The translations under genes were made by a program, and so were the position numbers. From assembly GCA_009704155.1 (NCBI GenBank), contig WLES01000074.1, forward strand, positions 1 through 5,058: 5,058 bases of DNA. Direction: 5' to 3'. This document shows, piece by piece, positions 1 through 4,618 of this stretch; position 1 is the stretch's first letter; each line of letters opens with the position of its first letter. This DNA comes from Actinomycetota bacterium. GTDB lineage: Bacteria > Actinomycetota > Actinomycetes > Actinomycetales > Microbacteriaceae. The notes below the pieces were generated by a model that saw only the letters and a program-made list of their open reading frames with translations, did not search any database and was not told the DNA's origin.

Positions 1-75
1 ATCTTCATCGTCGTTGGTGGGGGTATGGTTGGGCTTGCCAGGTACCTTTATCGGGCGAAACAATCCAATCGTTAG
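1..75 (+). CDS. C-terminal tail of an upstream membrane protein (partial)
   Basis: Frame 1 is open from the first base to a TAG at 73-75 and encodes 24 residues. They begin with a hydrophobic, glycine-rich stretch (IFIVVGGGMVGLA) and end in a basic tail (RYLYRAKQSNR). This is the usual look of a last transmembrane helix followed by a cytoplasmic, positively charged C-terminus. The stop codon lies 7 nt before the ATG of the DUF805 gene, and the AGGGA that could serve as that gene's ribosome binding site overlaps the stop, which fits an operon junction. The fragment is too short to assign a family. It could also be a chance open frame, since only 25 codons are visible. Confidence 0.55.
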   Translation: MFIVVGGGMVGLARYLYRAKQSNR

Positions 76-82
76 GGATCCA

Positions 83-460
83 ATGTCATTTGGCGCAGCA
101 ATCTCAAGTTTTTTCACGAAGTACGCAACCTTCAGTGGCCGTGCACGCCGGAGTGAGTTCTGGTACGCCGTCTTGTTCACCACGCTGGTGAGCACCGCAA
201 TCTCGATCATCGCGCCTGGGTCGTTCATTGACGCGAATGGATTTGAGATTCAGCAGCAATCGATGCTGTCAAACCTCTGGTCGATTGCAACACTTATTCC
301 GTCACTGTCCTTGACGTGGCGCCGTCTCCACGACGCCAACAAGTCAGGAAACTATTTCTTCTTCGTCTTCCTCCCGGTTGTCGGATGGATCATTTTGCTC
401 ATTCAGCTCGTGAAGGACAGCGTTGCCGGCGACAACGTCTACGGCGCTCCCGTCAAGTAA
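83..460 (+). CDS. DUF805 family membrane protein
   Basis: The 125-residue product matches the DUF805 family of small inner-membrane proteins (YhaH/YhaI-like), whose molecular role is not established. Family hallmarks are visible: the N-terminal FSGRARRSEFW at 17-27, the IPSLSLTWRRLHDANKSG block at 72-89 and the C-terminal GDNVYGAP at 117-123. Hydrophobic spans lie near residues 28-45, 62-78 and 91-110. I chose the ATG at 83 because DUF805 proteins typically begin with a short MSFG-type leader just before the first motif; a TTG at 14 in the same frame would add 23 residues overlapping the preceding coding tail. AGGGA at 74-78 is a plausible, rather close (4 nt) ribosome binding site. The length is normal for the family and nothing looks broken. 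Family assignment is firm; function is unknown. Confidence 0.88.
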   Translation: MSFGAAISSFFTKYATFSGRARRSEFWYAVLFTTLVSTAISIIAPGSFIDANGFEIQQQSMLSNLWSIATLIPSLSLTWRRLHDANKSGNYFFFVFLPVVGWIILLIQLVKDSVAGDNVYGAPVK

Positions 461-464
461 CGTT

Positions 465-478
465 GGCGAGTTTTCGCC
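465..478. repeat. Short hairpin after the DUF805 gene
   Basis: GGCGA and TCGCC form a 5-bp stem around a GTTT loop, starting 4 nt after the DUF805 stop codon. No run of T follows the stem, so it is not a convincing intrinsic terminator. It could be a weak attenuator or mRNA 3'-end structure before the next gene's own promoter, or it could be chance. Confidence 0.25.
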
Positions 479-500
479 TAGGTTCGAGAACGCTCTCAGG

Positions 501-506
501 TATTCT
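501..506 (+). promoter_or_regulatory. Candidate -10 element (TATTCT) for a leaderless 2TM gene transcript
   Basis: TATTCT agrees with the actinobacterial TANNNT -10 consensus and ends 6 nt before the A of the ATG at 513. This is the distance at which transcription would start on the start codon itself. No good -35 hexamer is visible at 16-18 bp spacing, which is common in actinobacterial promoters. The only purine-rich stretch before the ATG (GGGGG, 507-511) leaves 1 nt of spacing, too short for a normal Shine-Dalgarno interaction. Confidence 0.4.
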
Positions 507-512
507 GGGGGT

Positions 513-809
513 ATGGCAAAAATCGAACCAACACCAGAGAGCGCGATTCGTGCGCTTGCCGTCAAGTCGCTCAAGAAGAAGCGGGACGCTCGCGAATTCT
601 TGATAGTCACGATCGCTGTCAACGCAGTGTTGGTTGGTGTGTGGTGGCTAACCACTCCGAGCGGGTACTTCTGGCCGATGTGGGTCATGTTCGGGATGGG
701 AATCGGTGTGATGTTCACATACATCGATGCATATGTGCGACCGTTCGCGCAGCCGATGTCCGAGCAGGACATCGAAAACGAGATCGCCAAAATTACAAAA
801 TCTCGCTAA
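513..809 (+). CDS. 2TM-domain small membrane protein
   Basis: The 98-residue product resembles the 2TM domain family: a basic region (KSLKKKRDAREF, 18-29), a first helix at about 29-47 containing the typical VNAVLVGVWW, a short turn (TTPSGYFWPMW, 47-57), a second helix at about 56-71 with GMGIG, and a charged C-terminus (SEQDIENEIAKI, 83-94) that may be helical. In other bacteria the 2TM domain occurs alone or fused to histidine kinases and DNA-binding domains; here it stands alone and its role is unknown. Both termini are probably cytoplasmic by charge. The ATG at 513 was chosen because the family begins just before the basic segment; the same frame runs upstream into the DUF805 gene without family-like sequence. 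The gap to DUF805 is 52 nt, to the next gene 24 nt. Confidence 0.8.
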   Translation: MAKIEPTPESAIRALAVKSLKKKRDAREFLIVTIAVNAVLVGVWWLTTPSGYFWPMWVMFGMGIGVMFTYIDAYVRPFAQPMSEQDIENEIAKITKSR

Positions 810-821
810 CCACGTTGTCGT

Positions 822-825
822 GAGG
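822..825 (+). promoter_or_regulatory. Ribosome binding site for the gene at 834
   Basis: GAGG (within TGAGGT) lies 8 nt before the ATG at 834. It is the best-placed Shine-Dalgarno on the plus strand of this window and supports both the start codon and the reality of the small gene. Confidence 0.65.
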
Positions 826-833
826 TCCCCGTT

Positions 834-1109
834 ATGGAATTGATTGCGACACTCGCGGGAATCATCGCAGTTGCCTGGCTCCTCACGATTCCAGCGCGTC
901 GTTATGAGAAGCGCACCGGCAAGAAACTTGGTCGCGGGGCAGCGGGTGCAGGGTTGGGTGTAGTCCAAGAACTTTTCCAGCCATCAGCTGCCAACGCAGC
1001 GGTGATTGTTGAAGAACAGCGTGAAGCACGGACACCAATGCCGGCAGCCGAGGACAAGGATTTCGACAACAACCGAATTGTGATCTCTCTTCCGAATAAC
1101 AGTTCCTAG
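834..1109 (+). CDS. Small single-span membrane protein, unknown function
   Basis: This 91-residue protein is not one I can name. It has one hydrophobic segment at about 3-20 (LIATLAGIIAVAWLLTIP) followed immediately by a strongly basic stretch (ARRYEKRTGKKLGR, 21-34), so the N-terminus is probably outside and the rest cytoplasmic. A Gly/Ala segment (34-43) leads to VVQELFQPSAANAAVIVEEQ (43-62) and an acidic, probably unstructured tail. Small actinobacterial proteins with a QE-[LV]-F-x-P segment after one membrane helix are familiar to me as conserved hypotheticals, but that is memory, not a search. A good GAGG ribosome binding site and the 24-nt distance from the 2TM gene argue that it is real and co-transcribed with that gene. 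The spacing to the desaturase (65 nt) holds a likely separate promoter. Confidence 0.72.
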   Translation: MELIATLAGIIAVAWLLTIPARRYEKRTGKKLGRGAAGAGLGVVQELFQPSAANAAVIVEEQREARTPMPAAEDKDFDNNRIVISLPNNSS

Positions 1110-1125
1110 GGAGAGTTTCGTCGAA

Positions 1126-1140
1126 TGAGGTTAAACCTCA
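1126..1140. promoter_or_regulatory. Perfect palindrome, candidate operator upstream of the desaturase
   Basis: TGAGGTT-A-AACCTCA is a perfect 7-bp inverted repeat with a single central base in the 65-nt gap before the desaturase. If transcription starts on the ATG at 1175, the site covers -49 to -35, where an activator could contact polymerase or a repressor could mask the -35 region. The odd, compact symmetry suits a dimeric helix-turn-helix regulator (TetR, GntR or MarR type) better than a terminator: a 1-nt loop cannot form a normal RNA hairpin and no T-run follows. The regulator is not in this window. Confidence 0.5.
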
Positions 1141-1162
1141 GGCAATCCACAGGTTGACCCGA

Positions 1163-1168
1163 TACGCT
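1163..1168 (+). promoter_or_regulatory. Candidate -10 element (TACGCT) for a leaderless desaturase transcript
   Basis: TACGCT fits TANNNT and ends 6 nt before the A of the ATG at 1175, so the predicted transcript would begin at the start codon. AGGA at 1170-1173 leaves only 1 nt to that ATG, too close for a standard ribosome binding site. No strong -35 hexamer sits 17 bp upstream; that region (about 1139-1146) directly abuts the palindrome at 1126-1140, as expected for a promoter that depends on a regulator. Confidence 0.4.
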
Positions 1169-1174
1169 CAGGAA

Positions 1175-2263
1175 ATGAGCGCCTCAATACTTCTGCAGTC
1201 CACATCGAATTACACGGAACTTCTGGCGCGAGTAAAGGCAGCCGGTCTTCTGGCGAAGAAGCCCAGTTTTTACATCATTCGGTTGGCAATCATTTCTGTT
1301 GCGTCGGTTTCCTTGTGGTCGGCCGGAGCCCTTCTCGCTGTTTCGCAGATTCCTGAACCGGCCGTCATTGCCATCGCATTCGCTATCGCAGGCGGCCTCG
1401 GAGTGCTCGGTGCTCAATACGGCTTTATCGCCCACGAAGCTGCGCATCGCCAGATTTTTCGTAACAACAAGCTCAACGATTGGGCTGGACTTCTACTGTC
1501 GAACCTGTTTGCTGGTCTTTCGTACGGGTTCTGGATGCGGAAGCACAACAAGCACCACCAGAAGCCCAACCAGATCGGTCAAGACCCCGACATTGCGATT
1601 CGAGTTCTCAGCTTCACGGTTGAGTCGCGCGACGAAAAGCGCGGACTCGAGCGCTGGGTATCAAACCGACAGGGTTACCTCTTTCCGTTCCTCCTGTTCT
1701 TGACTGGATTCGATCTTCTCCTTGACTCGTTCGCTGCCCTTGGTCGCAAAGAACGCCCACTCGGGACTCGAATCCTTGAGTTTGCGCTCATGACCGTTCG
1801 ACAGACTGCGCCTTACGTGATCCTTGGGCTGATGTTTGGTTGGGTGTGGGCAATCGCGCTGTGGATGTTCATGATGATGATTTTCGGATTCTTTATGGGT
1901 GCCGCATTTGCCCCAAATCACAAGGGCATGCCACTTGTGCCCCGTGATGCCAAGCTTGACTTCTTCGAACGTCAGGTTCTGACCAGTCGCAACATTCGCG
2001 GCAGCTGGTTGAAAGACAACCTCATGGGCGGACTGAACTACCAGGTGGAACACCACTTGTTCCCTTCGATGGCCCGCCCGTTTCTCAAGCGAGCACACGG
2101 TATCGTCAGCGCTTACTGTGCAGACAAGAACATCACCCTTGTGGAGATGGGGCTCATCTCGTCGTACAAGGCCATCATCGTCTATCTCAACAAGGTCGGC
2201 CTGAGCAACAACTCGGACCCGTTCGTGTGCCCGATGGTCGCAGACATGCGACCTCGAAGCTAG
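1175..2263 (+). CDS. Membrane fatty acid desaturase (DesA3-like, diiron)
   Basis: This 362-residue integral membrane protein belongs to the FA_desaturase superfamily, which introduces a double bond into acyl chains using O2, a non-heme diiron centre and electrons from a reductase. The histidine boxes are complete: HEAAH at 87-91, HNKHH at 124-128 and QVEHH at 290-294, plus a likely extra ligand His in NHK at 248-250. Hydrophobic segments lie near 33-57, 63-85, 103-119, 168-188 and 213-246. The Q in box 3 is typical of front-end desaturases and also of actinobacterial DesA3-type enzymes; there is no fused cytochrome b5 or ferredoxin domain. The C-terminal VYLNKVGLSNNSDPFVCP is characteristic of actinobacterial members. 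The exact regiospecificity cannot be read from sequence. A TTG at 1154 would add seven residues; I prefer the ATG at 1175 because of the preceding -10-like element. The electron donor is not encoded nearby. Membrane fluidity adjustment is the likely role. Confidence 0.9.
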   Translation: MSASILLQSTSNYTELLARVKAAGLLAKKPSFYIIRLAIISVASVSLWSAGALLAVSQIPEPAVIAIAFAIAGGLGVLGAQYGFIAHEAAHRQIFRNNKLNDWAGLLLSNLFAGLSYGFWMRKHNKHHQKPNQIGQDPDIAIRVLSFTVESRDEKRGLERWVSNRQGYLFPFLLFLTGFDLLLDSFAALGRKERPLGTRILEFALMTVRQTAPYVILGLMFGWVWAIALWMFMMMIFGFFMGAAFAPNHKGMPLVPRDAKLDFFERQVLTSRNIRGSWLKDNLMGGLNYQVEHHLFPSMARPFLKRAHGIVSAYCADKNITLVEMGLISSYKAIIVYLNKVGLSNNSDPFVCPMVADMRPRS

Positions 2264-2277
2264 CCGTTTCGGCTAGT
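2259..2277. terminator. Hairpin shared by two convergent gene ends
   Basis: CTAGCCG (2260-2266), loop TTT and CGGCTAG (2270-2276) form a perfect 7-bp stem, extendable by a G-T pair at 2259/2277. It contains the desaturase stop codon (TAG, 2261-2263) and, on the other strand, the lipoprotein stop codon (TAG, 2275-2273). It could act on both converging transcripts. Neither strand has a T-tract after the stem, so classical intrinsic termination is unproven; U-tract-less hairpins have been proposed as terminators in actinobacteria. Confidence 0.45.
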
Positions 2278-2779
2278 AGGCAGCGCCCTTGAGGGTGCCT
2301 TCAACCGAACCGTACGGATCGAACACTGCGCAGTTCACTCCGCGGTCGCCGGCAGCCCACGAGGTTTCGGTCGGGTAGTAAAAAACAAAGTCAAGAATCG
2401 AGATCCCGAAGTCCAGTCCGACAAACGGTGTGAAATACGATGCGCACTGAGCGGTGGCATCGGCAACAATTGTTTCGACGGACGGGTACTCTCTCGTTCC
2501 TTCAAGGTCGTATGACACATAAACCTCGAGGTCGTGCGGCTCCGCGCAGTCGACAAACGGGTCGGTGTCGCGGTCGTCGTCTTCAAGAGCCGCTCGATCA
2601 AGGCAATCGCCGGTTTCTAGGACAATAAGTCCTGTTGGCGCAAAACTTGGTGTCGCAATCGGGGTCGCGGAAGGCTTGGGGCCGTAAGCCTCATACAGCG
2701 TCCCCAGTGTTGTGCAACCGCTTACTCCAATGGCAAGTGCGATGGCAACGGACGAGGCGGCAGTCAAACGAAAACGCAT
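2273..2779 (-). CDS. Septum-formation-family lipoprotein
   Basis: The 168-residue product starts with a lipoprotein signal peptide: basic MRFR, a hydrophobic core at 6-18 and the lipobox VSGC with the acylated cysteine at 22. A Pro/Ser/Thr-rich linker (about 34-49) leads to an extracytoplasmic domain resembling the actinobacterial 'Septum formation' family: GDCLDR (57-62), VDCAEPHDLEVY (76-87) and YPTETSWAAGDRGVNC (135-150). Four cysteines besides the lipidated one (59, 78, 112, 150) suggest two disulfides outside the cell. The family name comes from a cell-division association in a few members; the biochemical role is unknown, so involvement in division here is inference. The gene starts 9 nt after hisN, with AGTAGG 8 nt before its ATG overlapping the hisN stop, so it is probably the last gene of the aroA-rsgA-hisN operon. 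It converges on the desaturase with a 9-bp gap. Confidence 0.82.
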   Translation of the reverse strand: MRFRLTAASSVAIALAIGVSGCTTLGTLYEAYGPKPSATPIATPSFAPTGLIVLETGDCLDRAALEDDDRDTDPFVDCAEPHDLEVYVSYDLEGTREYPSVETIVADATAQCASYFTPFVGLDFGISILDFVFYYPTETSWAAGDRGVNCAVFDPYGSVEGTLKGAAY

Positions 2780-2787
2780 GTCATCAG

Positions 2788-2793
2788 CCTACT
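2788..2793 (-). promoter_or_regulatory. Ribosome binding site for the lipoprotein gene
   Basis: On the minus strand AGTAGG matches AGGAGG at five of six positions and lies 8 nt before the ATG at 2779. It includes the hisN stop codon TAG, so a ribosome finishing hisN would sit on it, suggesting coupled translation. Confidence 0.5.
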
Positions 2794-3589
2794 TGAGCAT
2801 CGTGAGGACATCGTTGTGGAGGATACCGTTGGTTGCGCACGCAGTCCCGTGCCATGGGCCTTCTCGCCCATCGATGTCCGTGAAACGACCGCCTGCTTCT
2901 TCGATGATGGGAACGAGAGCTGCCATGTCGTAAGACTGAAGCCCGCACTCGGTTGCGACGTCGATGGCTCCCTCTGCAACGAGCATGTACGACCACATGT
3001 CTCCGATCGCGCGTGCACGCCACGCGCTCTGGGCGAGCGCAATTGCCTGATCGCCGCGTCCCGACCTAATCCACTCGGGTAGCGAATTATAGGAAACGAC
3101 GGCGTCGCTGAGCGAAGACACAGAACTGACACGAATAGGCCGCTCGTGTTGGCCAGACTGTTGAGTGTATGCGCCAAGCCCGGTAGCAGCCCACCAGCGT
3201 TGGCCGAGTGCTGGGGCCGACACCACGCCGACTCGGGGGGCACCGTCAATCACCAGTGCGATGAGTGTTCCCCAAATGGGAACGCCTCGAAGGAAATTTG
3301 CCGTGCCGTCGATCGGGTCAATAATCCATTCGCGCGGTGGGCGACCTTCACCACTCTGCTCGCCGCTCGCGCCGAACTCTTCCCCGAGGATGGCGTCGTG
3401 GGGCCGTGCGGCTGAAAGCGCCTCACGGATGACGTGTTCAACCTCGCGATCCGCGTCGGTAACGGGAGTCATGTCTGGCTTGGTCGTTACCTCGAGGTCT
3501 AGTGCGCGAAAGCGTCGCATCGAGACGAGGTCAGCATGTGCAGCGAGTGTTCGCGCAAGGGCGAGGTCGTCTTCGAGTTGAAAGGTCAC
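2789..3589 (-). CDS. hisN: Histidinol-phosphatase, inositol-monophosphatase family
   Basis: The 266-residue enzyme belongs to the Mg2+-dependent, Li+-sensitive phosphatase superfamily. It most resembles HisN of Corynebacterium and relatives, which removes phosphate from L-histidinol phosphate in histidine biosynthesis. Motifs in order: VTDADRE (43-49); GEEFG (69-73) with metal-ligand Glu; DPIDGTANF (91-99), the metal-binding signature with D91, D94 and T96; and GDMWSY (196-201) followed by SYDMAALVPIIEEAGG (219-234), where D221 is the third-site metal ligand. The canonical WD is YD here, a common variation in this subgroup. The protein is cytoplasmic and of normal length. Translation starts at GTG (3589), 9 nt after the rsgA stop; GAAGG is only 1 nt upstream of the GTG, so coupling to rsgA is likely. 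Inositol-monophosphatase or 3'-phosphoadenosine phosphatase activity is the main alternative, but the early KPDMTPVTDAD sequence favours HisN. Confidence 0.88.
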   Translation of the reverse strand: MTFQLEDDLALARTLAAHADLVSMRRFRALDLEVTTKPDMTPVTDADREVEHVIREALSAARPHDAILGEEFGASGEQSGEGRPPREWIIDPIDGTANFLRGVPIWGTLIALVIDGAPRVGVVSAPALGQRWWAATGLGAYTQQSGQHERPIRVSSVSSLSDAVVSYNSLPEWIRSGRGDQAIALAQSAWRARAIGDMWSYMLVAEGAIDVATECGLQSYDMAALVPIIEEAGGRFTDIDGREGPWHGTACATNGILHNDVLTMLK

Positions 3590-3598
3590 GCCTTCAGG

Positions 3599-4618
3599 CT
3601 ACGCCACGGAGTCGAGCGAGGCGATGAGCCGCTGCACCGAATCTAGTCGTGCTGCACCATTGGGCCCCAATTCGCCAGCAACAACCGCTTCGACCATGGC
3701 GCAGTCATCGTCGCGGTGATTACAACCGCGAGGGCAAGATTCAGCGATCTCGGCAAGATCGGTGAAGGCGGAGAGAACTGACTCCGGACGCACGTGCCCT
3801 AGCCCAAACGAGCGGACTCCCGGGGTATCAATCAACCAGCCTCCACCGGGGAATCGGAACGACACCGTCGACGACGACGTATGACGTCCTCGCCCAGTGA
3901 CGTCGTTGACAATTCCGACGGCACGGTCCGCACCGGGAACAAGAGCATTGACGAGTGTCGATTTTCCAACACCGGAATGACCGACGGCGACCGTTCGATG
4001 CCCTCGGAGTGCTTCGCTGAGTTCGTCGATGGGGGGAGCGTCCGACCGGGACTGGATCACCGTGATGTCGAGGTTCGTGAAGTGGGTGAGGAATTCAGTT
4101 GGATCAGCAAGATCCGTCTTCGTGATGCACAGAATCGGCGTGATTCCGGCGTCAAACGCCGCGACAACATATCGGTCAACCAAGCGTTGGCGCGGCTCGG
4201 GGTTTGCTGCAGCCACGACAATGAGCATTTGATCAGCGTTGGCAACAATCATGCGCTCGACCGTGTCTGAGTCGTCGGCACTTCGCCGAAGGACAGTTAC
4301 GCGGTCATGCACTCGAACTATTCGAGAGAGCGAACCGTCCTCTCCGCTCACGTCTCCAACGAGGTCAACGATGTCTCCTGTGACAATCGGAGTTCGGGAT
4401 AGTTCACGGGCACGTTTGCCAATGACCAGTCTTTCGTCGGGTTGTCCGTCATTGACGATGGTGAGGTAGCGGCCACGATCGACGGTGATGACCAACCCGT
4501 CGGTTGAGTCTTCGTGCAACGGGCGGATCTTGGTTCGCGGCTTGCTTCCGCGCTTCGGCGGGCGAACGCGGGCAGATGATTCGTCGAATCGTTCGAAGTT
4601 ACCGTCGAGCCAGGTCAC
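3599..4618 (-). CDS. rsgA: Ribosome small-subunit GTPase RsgA
   Basis: RsgA (YjeQ) is a circularly permuted GTPase that binds the 30S subunit and promotes its late maturation, including release of assembly factors. The 339 residues show an actinobacterial basic N-terminal extension ([13 protein letters not shown], 18-30), an OB-fold region at about 40-107, then the permuted motifs G4 (TKTD, 166-169), G1 P-loop (GHSGVGKST, 213-221), G2-like GRGRHTS (242-248) and G3 (DTPG, 264-267). The C-terminal zinc site is complete: C295, C299, H301 and C306. G4 has Thr where NKxD is standard, which I recall as usual in actinobacterial RsgA. I chose the GTG at 4618 because it overlaps the aroA stop as GTGA and the protein then begins MTWLDGN; a second in-frame GTG at 4639 would add seven residues inside aroA. 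No good Shine-Dalgarno precedes it, so translation probably depends on aroA. Confidence 0.94.
   Translation of the reverse strand: MTWLDGNFERFDESSARVRPPKRGSKPRTKIRPLHEDSTDGLVITVDRGRYLTIVNDGQPDERLVIGKRARELSRTPIVTGDIVDLVGDVSGEDGSLSRIVRVHDRVTVLRRSADDSDTVERMIVANADQMLIVVAAANPEPRQRLVDRYVVAAFDAGITPILCITKTDLADPTEFLTHFTNLDITVIQSRSDAPPIDELSEALRGHRTVAVGHSGVGKSTLVNALVPGADRAVGIVNDVTGRGRHTSSSTVSFRFPGGGWLIDTPGVRSFGLGHVRPESVLSAFTDLAEIAESCPRGCNHRDDDCAMVEAVVAGELGPNGAARLDSVQRLIASLDSVA

Noticed and set aside
14..82. TTG at 14 as the start of the DUF805 protein
   Set aside because: It adds 23 residues unlike the family N-terminus and overlaps the coding tail of the preceding gene. The ATG at 83 gives the typical beginning.
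486..497. GAGA-ACGC-TCTC inverted repeat before the 2TM gene
   Set aside because: It has only four base pairs, a length expected often by chance, and no supporting context.
423..512. Upstream extension of the 2TM gene into the DUF805 gene
   Set aside because: The added 30 residues do not resemble the family and would overlap DUF805 by 38 nt. The ATG at 513 is sufficient.
344..790. 148-codon open frame on the minus strand
   Set aside because: It lies antisense to the DUF805 and 2TM genes, both of which show clear family motifs. Its own translation has no recognisable domain and no ribosome binding site.
1661..2098. 145-codon minus-strand open frame inside the desaturase
   Set aside because: It covers the coding strand's third histidine box and membrane segments. 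The translation is low in hydrophobic structure and has no family signature.
2764..3249. 161-codon minus-strand frame overlapping hisN and the lipoprotein gene
   Set aside because: It is a shifted-frame shadow of hisN, which carries all of its metal-binding motifs in the other frame.
3165..3581. 138-codon plus-strand frame, Ser/Arg/Ala-rich
   Set aside because: It is antisense to hisN, and the composition is that of a GC-biased shadow with no motif.
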